From Oreocharis arfaki (lineage: Eukaryota; Chordata; Aves; Passeriformes; Paramythiidae), in the NCBI GenBank assembly GCA_013398015.1, contig VZRR01004525.1:1-64000 (forward strand): a DNA stretch of 64,000 bases, given 5' to 3'. The translations under genes were made by a program, and so were the position numbers. Numbering within the stretch: the stretch's first letter is position 1; every line of letters starts with the position of its first letter. Under the pieces are notes generated by a model. That model saw only the letters and a list, made by a program, of their open reading frames with translations. It made no database searches and was not told the DNA's origin. Positions 10,650 to 21,300 of the stretch are shown piece by piece.

Positions 10650-13600
10650 TTGCTTGTCCAAAATGACCTGAGCAGCATTCAAGGCTTTAGAAGTTTTGAA
10701 GAACAGTAAAAGGAAGGATGGAAAGAGAAATCAGATGCAACATAGATTTGGCAGAGCTAGAATGGGCAGAATCAGATTAATCCTGGATGGAAAATCAGAG
10801 ATTTCCCAACTCTAACCTGTTCAAGGTGTACATATCCGAAAGTTTCCCCATTGCTTCTGAAATGACATGAGAGCAGTGGCTGCTTGCAGGAATAAATACA
10901 TGATAGTAAGAGGCAATCAGTACCATTTGTGAGCCAGCTGAATCTTCCCACAGGTTGTGCATGGGCAAACTTAATTTCTAGGTACATATCTGAAAGCGCA
11001 AATCTAGGACTCAAAACCCCCATTGAATACAAAGTGATATGGGAATTCCTGGTTAAAGGACTCTTGGGTGACATAATAGAAATGGGCAGAGAAATACGAG
11101 AAGTCCACAAAGGCAGGGACTGATAATGAGAAGTACTTCTTAAAGCTAGGGGAAAGTGATGCTAGAGAGGCTGTACATTAGAGGAAAACAAAAAGAAGTT
11201 ATGCACATGGGGTGGAAATGGAGAGCACTGCTTATGAGCAAAAACCCAGCTCTTGTCTGGTGTAGCAGAACAAAGCTGAGTGAGGATGACAGTGTTATCC
11301 AAGCCCCAGGAGACTTTACTGTGATAAAAAACACTGGTGCAAGAACAAATATTTCTACATTGGACATAAATCTCAAGCAACAACTGAGAAGATAAAATAG
11401 CAGAGAAATGAGATCCTGAAAAAAATCCTCCAGCATCCACACTTCTGGTTTACAGGAGGAGTCTGAGGGATTACATACCACAACCTGCAGGGAGGGCTCA
11501 GACCCACAGTGAATGTTCCACCAAGCTCTAGGGAATACTGCCAGCCTCATTCGGCTATTGCAGATGTTCACAGAGCCACGTCCAGAGATTTCTCAAGAAG
11601 GGAGGAAATGAGAGCATAAGAGCAGAAAAGGAGGAAGATGACATGTCTGGAGGAAATCCCATGAACAGCCTGACCTACTCCACTGCCACAACACTGCCTA
11701 CTCCCTCCCTGATGCTGTCCAGAAACTGAATCCCGCATTTCAAGTGCCGTCTGCCTTTCTCAGTGTCTATGCTAGTCACTCCCAGTCTTCTTATCTCCAT
11801 CCATCAGCTTGCTAATCTCTTCCAGGAAGGCTGATAAACCACCCTTCCCACTCCTGCCCTTGGGTCTCTGCTCTCATCCATCACACACCCAGAAACACAA
11901 CATCCTTTCCCATGTGGACCTTTTATCCCCACCATGTGCACACAAGCACACATCATCCCTTTGATTCCAGCTATCTCACACCTCCAGCAATGATGATATC
12001 ACAGACCCAAGTTGGCCACAGCTTTGAAGGTTATTTCCCAAAGATCAAAGGTCTCTGAAGTCCAAAAACCAGGCTTGTTTTCTTTCTCTCTATTCCTACA
12101 AAATTTTTTAATATTTTAAAATATTAGAAGTCTAGAAATTAAAGGATTGTCAAAAGGTCCCAACCATCCAACCATTCTCATCAGGCTGAGTTCTTTCTTT
12201 CTCAGGCTAACTTTCCAAGTTGCAGCAATCCCTTGAACTTCCCCTTTTGGGATCCTACAACAGGCTTCTGTGTCACTGGGAAGGTTTGGCACCATGTCTG
12301 CTCCTCCCAGCAGCCTGCCAGCATCCTCTGAAGAAAAATGGAAGTGTTTTTTGAACTACTAACCATTGCTCTTAAGATTAGGAGCGAAGAACATACTCTT
12401 ATCCTCAAGCAGCTTCCTCCTGGAAGATGGTCCACATTTTGAATGCTGGATGCTGTTCTTGTCCTTATATTCCTGGTCCTCACAGCTCAGAAATGATCCA
12501 CTTAAATGGGAAAGGTTCAAAGAAGAACAAAGACTATCAAAGGTTTGGGGAAAAAGAAACCAAGACACTGCCACCCCAGAGAGCAACGACTAGGGTGGGA
12601 TAAGATAGAGGTCTACAGAATCTCCATTGCCAGGAGGGCAGCACTTTAGCATCTCTTTGAAAAATAATGGAAGGTGCCAAATTAATTAGTTGGAATCATG
12701 TTCAAAATAAAAGACAGGTCGTATTCTAGAAGAACTTGTAAAACTATGGAACTTCACAAAGAGGGATAGGAGATGCATAGTTTAGAGTTCATTAGAGAGA
12801 AATCATGGAGTCAGGAACAGCCCTCAAGCTAAAAATCACCATCATCACAAAGAGCATCAGAAAGAAGCATCGTGAAGTTTACCTTGTTCTGACTCTTCTC
12901 TGGACAGCTGCTTGTAACCACACTTGGAGGCAAGATTTGTGGTCTGAAACCAGTCTGCTGTTCCCACAGACCTCACAGGAAGTTCCTGGGCAAGAACTGT
13001 GAGAATACTGTCAGAATTCACCCACCTGCTTCCAGCATGCAGCTCTCACCTCTCTCCTGTGCTGCTCTAAGTTGGTGTCACTGCATTTTGCAGACAATTC
13101 CTGGATGGGAGAGCAGGCCACTTACCACTCCCTGCTGCTTGTCATCTTTGCCACAATGTTCTTGGAACAGTCTTTTCCAACTCAAGACCACAATTTCTAC
13201 CCCAGGTACACCAGCATACAGATATTTGTAAAATAAGTATTCTATTTGTTATTATTTATTTACTACTACCTATATGATATTTACAGTGTATATCCTACAT
13301 CCAGCTGTTACTTTGAGGAACATTCCAAGTGAAGACATTCATGTGCACACCACAGTATTGCTGCCATAGGTACCAAGAGAAGCCTGAGTGTTTGTAGCTC
13401 GGATCTGCAATGTTTTTCAGGCAGAAAGGAAAATCTGAAAGCATCACAATTACTGTAAACACAAGAAATGAAGCAAGGTGGGCAAACAGTTTTAGGCAAA
13501 CATGTTACAAAACAACGCTTGTGGAAAACTGATGCTATGATTAAAAAGCTCACCAGCTTGGATGGCAAGAGAAGTGCTAGACTAGTGGATAAGCAATACC

Positions 13601-13934
13601 TTCAGCAGAGTTGGGTTCCTGGCTCTCTTGTAAAAGCCAGACCTCTTGCTCTGTCCAGGCCTCTTCCACATGGTTACAGGCAACACTTTTTTCCTTTGAA
13701 TCGCTCTGTATTGGTTTCTCTCCTCTGCGGCACTTGCTGAAGCGATGAGAAGCAGGAATTCTGATGAGTGAAAAACCTGTGAACCACCTGGCCAGGTACT
13801 GAACTGGGGCTTTAAAGTCATGCTTAAAACTACACACCATGCAGTATATGCCACCAACTTCAGCAATTTCCCCACAATGAAGCCAGGACTCTGAGTTGTA
13901 CTCAAGTTACTGGAGTTACTCACGTAGGAATTGC

Positions 13935-15710
13935 AGAACCATAGAACCATTTAAGTTGGAAAAGACCTCTAAGATCATCAAGTGCAACCATTAACCCAGC
14001 ATTGCCAACTCCACCATTAAACCATGTCCCCAGCGGCCAAATCTACACATCTTTTCAGTACCTGCAGGGATGTTTGTTCCATCATGTCCCTGGACAGCCT
14101 GTTCCAGTGCTTGACAACCCTTTCAGTGACCAAATGTTTTCTTAGTATCCAACCTAAACCTTCCCTGGGGCAACTTGAGGCCATTCCCTCTTGTTAAGTG
14201 GGAGAAGAGACAGATCCCCACCTGGCTACACCCTCCTTTCAGGTCATTGTAAAGAGTGATAAGGTCCCCACTGAGCCTCCTTTTCTCCAGGATAAACGGC
14301 CCCAGCTCCCTCAGCTGCTCCTCACAGGACTTGTGCTCCAGACCCTTCCCCAGCTCTGNNNNNNNNNNNNNNNNNNNNNNNNNNNNNNNNNNNNNNNNNN
14401 NNNNNNNNNNNNNNNNNNNNNNNNNNNNNNNNNNNNNNNNNNNNNNNNNNNNNNNNNNNNNNNNNNNNNNNNNNNNNNNNNNNNNNNNNNNNNNNNNNNN
14501 NNNNNNNNNNNNNNNNNNNNNNNNNNNNNNNNNNNNNNNNNNNNNNNNNNNNNNNNNNNNNNNNNNNNNNNNNNNNNNNNNNNNNNNNNNNNNNNNNNNN
14601 NNNNNNNNNNNNNNNNNNNNNNNNNNNNNNNNNNNNNNNNNNNNNNNNNNNNNNNNNNNNNNNNNNNNNNNNNNNNNNNNNNNNNNNNNNNNNNNNNNNN
14701 NNNNNNNNNNNNNNNNNNNNNNNNNNNNNNNNNNNNNNNNNNNNNNNNNNNNNNNNNNNNNNNNNNNNNNNNNNNNNNNNNNNNNNNNNNNNNNNNNNNN
14801 NNNNNNNNNNNNNNNNNNNNNNNNNNNNNNNNNNNNNNNNNNNNNNNNNNNNNNNNNNNNNNNNNNNNNNNNNNNNNNNNNNNNNNNNNNNNNNNNNNNN
14901 NNNNNNNNNNNNNNNNNNNNNNNNNNNNNNNNNNNNNNNNNNNNNNNNNNNNNNNNNNNNNNNNNNNNNNNNNNNNNNNNNTTCTTTCAGCCCTGCTTGG
15001 AGATGGGCATTGTTTTTGTCAGCCTCCAGTCAGCTGGAATGTCCCTGGTGAGCCAGGGCTGCTGGTAAATGATGGAAAATGGTCTGGTGAGCACTTCCAC
15101 CAGCTCCCTCAGTGCCCTTCTGGCCCATAGACCTGTGTGCATCCAAGTGGTGCAGGAGGTCCCTGAGCATTTCCCTTGGATCATGGGGGCTTCATTCTGC
15201 TCCCTATCCCTTGCAGCTAACCAGGCTGAGAACAACTGGTCTTACTATTATAGACAGAGGCAAAGAAGGCATAAAGTACCTCGCCCTTCCTTCTGCTTTG
15301 TCACTGTTTCCCACCACACCCAATAAGGGATAGAGATTGCTCTTAGCCCTCCTTTTGTTGCTGATGTATTTACAGAAGCTGTTTTATATGGCAGTAGCCA
15401 GATTAAGTTCTAGCTGGGCTCTGGCCCTTTCAGTGCTCTCTCTGCATAATCCCACAACATCCTTGTAGTCCTCCCAAGTTGCCCCTTCTTCCAGAAGTCA
15501 GAAACTTCCCTTTCTTCCCCAGGTTCCAGCCCAAGCTCTTTGTTCAGCCAGGCTGGCCTTCTTCCCTGCTGGCTCATCTTTTGGCACATGGAGATGCCCT
15601 ACTCCTGTGCCTTGTGCCTTTAAGATCTACTTCTTGAAGAATATCCAGTGTTGCCCGATTCCTTTGCCCTTCAGGACTGCCTCCCAAGTGACTCTGCTGC
15701 TAAGCATACA
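13935..15710 (-). mobile_element. Long CR1 LINE copy interrupted by an assembly gap
   Basis: Minus orientation. The left part (13935-14358) runs from the tail region (AACCATAGAACCATTTAAGT) through CCTGGACAGCCTGTTCCAGT to GACCCTTCCCCAGCTCTG. The right part (14982-15710) continues with reverse-transcriptase-region sequence: GCCTCCAGTCAGCTGGAATG, AACAACTGGTCTTACTATTA, TCCTTGTAGTCCTCCCAAGT and TGCCCTTCAGGACTGCCTCC. Both parts belong to the same CR1 in the same order, so the N block is CR1 interior. Open frames here are CR1 remnants, broken by stops. Confidence 0.95.
14359..14981. other. Assembly gap, 623 N
   Basis: Run of N bases within the CR1 copy. The predicted proteins of 270 and 310 residues that span it are artefacts of translating N. 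Confidence 1.
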
Positions 15711-16574
15711 TTAACCAAGGAAAAAATGGCATTTCAGATCACAGAAATTCAGAGACCCACGTTATCATGAATTATGAGTCTCTGAGTTATCTGACCTTGT
15801 CTGCTGGAAATTGGCAGAATCCCCAAAAAATGAGGATGGGGAGTAGTTTACTTGCCATCAAGAAGGCTTATTCTTTCATCTCTTGTGCATACCATCTAGA
15901 GAGTATTAATGTTCATAAGAGGCTGAAAGTTATGAATCAAGTTTGGTATAGAATTATTTTTCTTCATCTGTTATCTGCAAAGTATCCAACGCCTTGTCTG
16001 AGTCTTTCCATTCAGCACCTTCAGGAGACTACCCTGAGTACAAAGGAAATGTGACTTAAAGGCCAGACAGGAGAAAAAAATGTAAGTAAGCTATTCTTTA
16101 TGCTTTTCTGTGATGTCTCAGAGTGTTATCAGAAGCCAAGGACTTCGGGGAAAGATGTCCCAGACAGAGGCACCATGGAGGAGGGGGGAACTGTCTGACT
16201 CATACTCCTTGCTGAGCATCTAAAGCACTCAAGAAATCTACATACTAAACCTGAATAATTTCCAAAGATGCAGCAGTGATTCTGCCCTCCATGGTTTAGG
16301 AAACCCAATCAGAGTTACGCTCCAACTCCAAATGCTGCTAAAAGAGTTTATTAAAGACCATACTAACAGTTCTCATAACAATGGCACGTACAGTGATTCA
16401 AAATCATGACAAATAGCGTGGAGTTTTAAAGAGCATTATTATAACACACCATGGACAAGAACAAAGCAGATGTGCTGTCTCAGAACTCTACAAGCAGGCC
16501 CATGAAATACAGGAGTCACATCATACAGCTACACAAGTGTCAGAGAAAATAGAAAGAAAAAAAAAAAAGTCATT
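15711..16574. other. Sequence between the CR1 copy and the UNC13B 3' end
   Basis: Unique AT-rich DNA that contains the second poly(A) signal candidate at 16347-16352. The short plus frame at 15767-16054 has no known domain. Confidence 0.6.
16347..16352 (-). terminator. Second, distal AATAAA poly(A) signal candidate
   Basis: AATAAA on the minus strand, followed by G/T-rich TTTGGAGTTGGAGCG and GATTGGGTTTCC. It would lengthen the 3' UTR by about 250 nt. It could be used as an alternative end together with the signal at 16593-16598. Confidence 0.4.
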
Positions 16575-16592
16575 CAATATGCAGTCCTTGAA

Positions 16593-16598
16593 TTTATT
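16593..16598 (-). terminator. Poly(A) signal AATAAA, preferred candidate for UNC13B
   Basis: AATAAA on the minus strand. About 20-45 nt downstream is a long T-run (complement of the A-run at about 16551-16568), followed by TG-rich sequence (TGTGTAGCTGTATGATGTG). This is the expected U/GU-rich downstream element. It is the first canonical hexamer after the stop codon. Confidence 0.6.
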
Positions 16599-17204
16599 GA
16601 CAGTATTACAGTACTTTATGGGCAAGGACTGGCTTGTTCCAGCTGCACTTTCCAGAGCACAAGGGCAGCTGGAAAAGCAAAAATATCCCCAATAAAAACC
16701 CTCCAACAAACATGCCTCAGGTGCAATCACCACTCCAGACCTTCCTGCTTACAAATTTTCAGTCAGAAATACTGACCTCCCTGCAATTACTTTGCTCAGG
16801 ACAGTGTTTTGTTTTTTTTTTAAGAAAACAAAAGCAGGATGCTTCTTTAAGACAGTGCAAAAATATTTCAGTGGTATTGTCAATGGTATTATAAGATTAA
16901 TGACAATCAGCATGGATCAACCACAGCACGGCCAACAGCATCTCCAAAATCAGAAGCGAGTGGACGTGCTGCCCCTTGACCAGCACTCCAGACTGAGGAC
17001 TTGCAGAGGGGAGGTGTGTTCCTCTCTCCCGAGCAAGCCATCATTTCTGGGTTCATAGTGAGGAATGGTCTTAGCTACTCCAGGGTAATAAAATGCTACA
17101 GAAAGCCTGCGATATTAAATTATCCGATCCTCTGTCAAACACTTAACAAAAGAATATTTTAGTGGAAAAAGCACATAGCAGCCATGTGATTCGCCATGGC
17201 TGTA

Positions 17205-17500
17205 ACTCTACGATTCTAACGCTGGTCCCTTCCCGACAAGGTCACGGCAGCCCGAGCGTGCCTTACGGAGCTGAGCGGCTTACAGCACCCCCACGGCCGT
17301 CAGGGACTCCCAGCAGCACGTGGGGATTTGAATTCTCCGAGACACACCAGCTAATTACAGCGGCAGGGCAGCTGCAGCCTGCTCCTGGTGCGCTGCCTTC
17401 GCAGCTTTTGGCTACGAGATCTCAGGCCCCAGCCCGGGCTCGTGGCCCTGGTCTCGCCCGCGCTCGCAGCAGCACATCCGTGGACATACATTCATTCGGC
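17205..17500. other. CpG-rich block within the UNC13B 3' UTR
   Basis: I count about 25 CpG dinucleotides in roughly 290 bp, in a window that is otherwise CpG-poor. It includes GCCCGGGCTCGTGG-like and CTCGCCCGCGCTCGC-like sequence. It may be a small orphan CpG island or simply a GC-rich UTR segment. The plus-strand open frame across it (17162-17536) has no recognisable domain. Confidence 0.55.
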
Positions 17501-18058
17501 GTGCATCTGCAGAGCCATCTGCAACCTCTTTTTTAAGCAGATGTTGAGGTGTCCGTATATCCCGTTGGCATAATCTGTGTCAGAAGATCCCCAGGCAGCT
17601 CCACAGTATGTGAATTCAATGAGAGATAACTGTGCTTTGTCAACCCCCCCAAATCATCTCCTCCCAATTTCCACACAGTTGTGTGTTCGCGTCGTAGTGT
17701 GATTACGCAGAACCTTTTTAATGCCTGCCAAATTCAGAGGATAAAATCACAGTGCTGCATATCAACAAAACCCAGCAACTCCAGCCTCCAATATAAAATA
17801 ATTTATATACACAAAGCAGAATTTACATGTTAAATAAGAAGAGATTGTCTCATTCTCTACGGTGTCTTACCCAGCTACTAAAAAATAAATAATTCACATC
17901 AGATTGATGGATTTGTTTCCTATACAGCACACGTGCGCTATCGGAGCTGACAAAGACAACATGAAAAAAACCTTTTGCAATTAATAAAAGAGAATTGTTG
18001 AACACTTGCACATATTGGCACAAGGCAGAAGAGAAAAGGGAACAAAACACAGCTCAGC

Positions 18059-18344
18059 TCAGGTGCCTTCCTCTGTGGAGCGGGACTCAGATTTCAGCTT
18101 CACAAATTCCTTGGCAACTTCATCATTGGTTCTCTGGGAGAGAATCCTCAGGATTGTGAGTCCAGTCTCATCCATGTGAATCCTGCGCCCGAGGGGGCAC
18201 CAGCAAGCACAGCTTCCTTTGTCTGCTATATCTCTGAGCTGCATCACTGCTATCCCCAGAACCCGGTCCTCCCGGGCAAAGCAGTAATCCTTCACACAGA
18301 CTTGGAGCTCGTAGGCATCGGGGCCGTCTTCATTCCCCAGGATG
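18059..18344 (-). CDS. UNC13B: UNC13B terminal coding exon E14 (C2C and stop)
   Basis: The coding part of the last exon. The acceptor is GTGTTTTTCAG|CATCCTGG after a short CA/TG run. It encodes ILGNEDGPDAYELQVCVKDY, the invariant CFARED, CWCPLGRRIHMDETGLTIL, RILSQRTNDEVAKEFVKLKS and the C-terminus ESRSTEEGT, then TGA (complement of 18059-18061). Length and ending match vertebrate UNC13B C-termini; no truncation or frameshift is seen. Confidence 0.97.
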
Positions 18345-21300
18345 CTGAAAAACACACACAAGTTCATTTACAGTGTCTCGAGTGCAAAACAAAGGTGCCA
18401 GCGGCTGACTGGAGGGCTCTGATAAGTCACAGAAAACTCCTTTCTACAGAAAACCCTGGTCAGAAAGAGAGAAGTAAGGCCGACAGCATGTGGGCATTTT
18501 TTCCGATTTACAGCAGATAAAGCAAACCTGGTTACTCAAGAAGGAAAAACGAACAACCCCTTTTCAAGCTGCCTTTGCAACTTGTGTGTGTTTGTGTGTG
18601 TGTTGAACTGTGAAATGAGAGGAGTGGGAAACATTAAAGCCATGCTAATAGATTTTCAACTCAGATGACTTTAAACATTTCTGCTTCTGCTAAAGGTTGC
18701 TTCATTTCAGAATTACTATTTTAATTAGATGAAGTCTTTGTTAAAGATCCAGGACCTTCCATTAATGCAAAAGCTAATAAAAATAGATCCCAAACCCTTC
18801 TGATGTTTCTAAAATTAAAAGAATAAAAGGAACAAAATCCCTTAGAGGAAGCCTGCCTTTCCTCACAGAACAGAACAATTATATGAACACTCTCTTCTCT
18901 CCCAGACGTTTACAGCCTTTTGCTGGTCAGTTCTGCTCATCTCATTTTTCTATGTACAGCTGAGAGAGCTCAAGCCTGCAGCTCCCTCTGTTAACCCTCC
19001 CAAGAAGGAATATGTCCTTGTAATAATGAAAGAAAATGAAATAAGAAGAGATCAACACTCGATGCCGAGAAACACTGCAATTTTAGCAGTGCAACTTACT
19101 ACCAATTACAAGGGCTGTATCCTTGGAAATGTGTTCCAAAAGCATGTCCCACAGGTCAAGTTGGGATAAAAACACACATTAAGATTAAGAAATAAATAAA
19201 AATGAACTTTTAGCCTCAACTCTACCAATAAAAAATACAAAGTTCACTAAAATGACAGAGCACAGTAAAATAAGTTCACAGGACACACAGAGTATTTCAG
19301 AAAGAAGCTGAGGGACACTGCTGGTACAGAACAGACCTCTGCATCCCAGCTGCAGCAAAAATGTCCACAATCCAGCTTTTCTGCCGAGACGCCAAAGACA
19401 GGACCAAGCTACTGGTTCATGTACTCTTCTGGGCCCTGAGCAGGCTGTCTGGGGACACTGGAAAACCCTATCTGTCCTCTGCATCTGTACTTGCCACGAC
19501 AGATCCCCAGGATATTTTTCACACTTACAAATGAAAGGTTTCATTGTATTTTGGAGCCCAGTTGTTGCTCTTTGACTTGGTTGTGAACTTCCTCTTCTTG
19601 TCACTCTGGTGGGGCCCAATCATGGTGATTTCAACAAACGGACGGAACATGCCAGATGTCTGCCACTTCAGGTCGTTGGCTGCCACAACTGGAAAAGAGA
19701 GTCACAACCTGGTTTACAGTAAATACTCACTTGTACTCATCGCTCTGGACATCCTTCAGCTCTGCCCTGCTTTTGATTTCTTGTTTCTAATGCAAAACAT
19801 GACAGTGTCACAACACACATGGGCAGGACTTTTTTGTAATGCAAGGATATGTGCTGTTTAGATCTAGTTTAAGTTCTGTGAAGGAAATCTAATGTTTGGG
19901 ACAGCACATAACTTCTGCCATATGGATTGCCAAGAAATAAACCCAAGAAAACAGGCATTCCTGCAGCTCTGGGCAGGCTGCCCTGACAGTTCCATGCTTA
20001 CATCGCCATTATGCATGGGATAGGAATAAAAAAGGGGCATTTTGGAGGCCAGTATTACGGTCTCTGTTGAAAAGGGAAAATGGGACTGCAGGTAAGCCAA
20101 AGCTATGGATGGTTCCAAGATCCAGACTTTAATTAGCTTTTAATTCTCATTCTATCTCAGGTCACTGCAGAGAACAGACTGAAGCAGAGGAAATAGCTCT
20201 GAAAATCAGCTTTTGCACTTCCATGTAGATTTAACCAGAAGAGAGGCCTGAAGAACTGTTTATATGAATCTTCAGAAGGAATTTAAGTAGTTAAGTATGC
20301 TGTATTCAAGCAAAGGAGATGCAGGAGGAAAGGGAACCTCAGGATGAATCACTGCTATGGTTATTTTCAGAGTGGCTGTTCAGGGACCAACATGGCCTTC
20401 AGGACGGGGGAGAGGAGCCTCTGAACTCTCAGTGGCTCTGTGATCTCTGGGTATGCACTGAGCAGTTTCGCAAGATCAGCCTGCCCCGTTCTCTGCAGAC
20501 TAAACTGTGGCGCCTGGCGAGAGCCATCATCTGATTTCTGTTTACTTGCATACATCGCTGCCAATAAACAACGGGGCTGTGCACTGCCATGTCACTGGCT
20601 GGACAGGCTCATTTGCTGTTTCTCTCCATGTCCCTGATGTGAAACAGGGAAAACAATCCTGGCCTGAGATCCCACGAGCTAACACAGAAATATCTTGAGT
20701 GCCAGCTGGCGATTTGCCCCGGCGAGCCTGAGCAGCAGCACGTGCTTTGCCATACCTTTCACCGTGACCTTGTGCTCCCCAGTTCCTGGGTGGGTGTACA
20801 GGTCAATCTGGATGGACACTTCTCCCACGGGATCATCCACACCGGAGCCTAAGGGAAGAAAATCAACACCCCCCCCGCGTGCACACGTGGATTACTGGCT
20901 ATTGGCACAAGTGTTTATGGCCTCAGGAAGACAATGTGGTGTTTTCACAGCACACCGCCCAGAGCCAGCTTCTCAGTCAGCACCGAGAGTGTCAGGGTAG
21001 TGCAAGATAACATCAGGCTCACATGCCCAACACACATAAACACCAACACTTCTTCCATTCCACCAAAGACTGCATCCTATTGAGAACACCGGTGAGTATT
21101 TCAAAAGAATTTAAAAGACCTAACGCTCTACAGCAGACCTTCACAGGGAGCAAGGATTTTTCAGAGGTTCCTGCCAAGCTACTGTGTGTACATGCAGGCA
21201 TTCCAGTGGTGGGCATTGGCATTCCTGTCTGCTCAGGGGAGAAGGGAGGACAAAAAACTCAACAACAAAAGAAAAAGGAGGAGAGGACATCACACAACAG

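Larger units (their letters stand above)
6959..13934. other. Intergenic sequence downstream of UNC13B
   Basis: Seven kilobases with no gene I can support. Structure noticed: an AC microsatellite (8602-8624), overlapping alternative hairpins (10593-10649) and an 18-bp AT palindrome (12109-12126). The longest frame (6940-7470, plus, 176 codons) starts inside the CR1 fragment and has no recognisable domain. Confidence 0.65.
16575..18058 (-). other. UNC13B: UNC13B 3' untranslated region (inferred extent)
   Basis: Sequence after the stop with no further acceptable open frame. It holds an AU-rich TTATTTATTTTT element (complement of 17881-17892), a possible weak ATTAAA near 17718, and a CpG-rich block at about 17205-17500. 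The first canonical AATAAA on this strand is at 16593-16598, which gives a UTR of about 1.5 kb. The end is inferred from poly(A) context only; transcript evidence could move it to the second signal at 16347. Confidence 0.6.

Noticed and set aside
10773..11571. Cluster of overlapping frames of 60-141 codons on both strands, considered as a possible pseudogene
   Set aside because: Frames on both strands overlap with no consistent direction, and none of the translations resembles a family I know.
12109..12126. 18-bp palindrome TAATATTTTAAAATATTA
   Set aside because: Made only of A and T in an AT-rich stretch, so a chance palindrome is likely.
14198..15130. 310- and 270-residue predicted proteins
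   Set aside because: Both are mostly translation of N bases in the gap at 14359-14981, flanked by CR1 LINE sequence.
17162..17536. 124-codon plus-strand frame in the CpG-rich block
   Set aside because: GC-rich DNA has few stop codons. The translation is Pro/Ala/Arg/Ser-rich low complexity, and the region is best read as the UNC13B 3' UTR.
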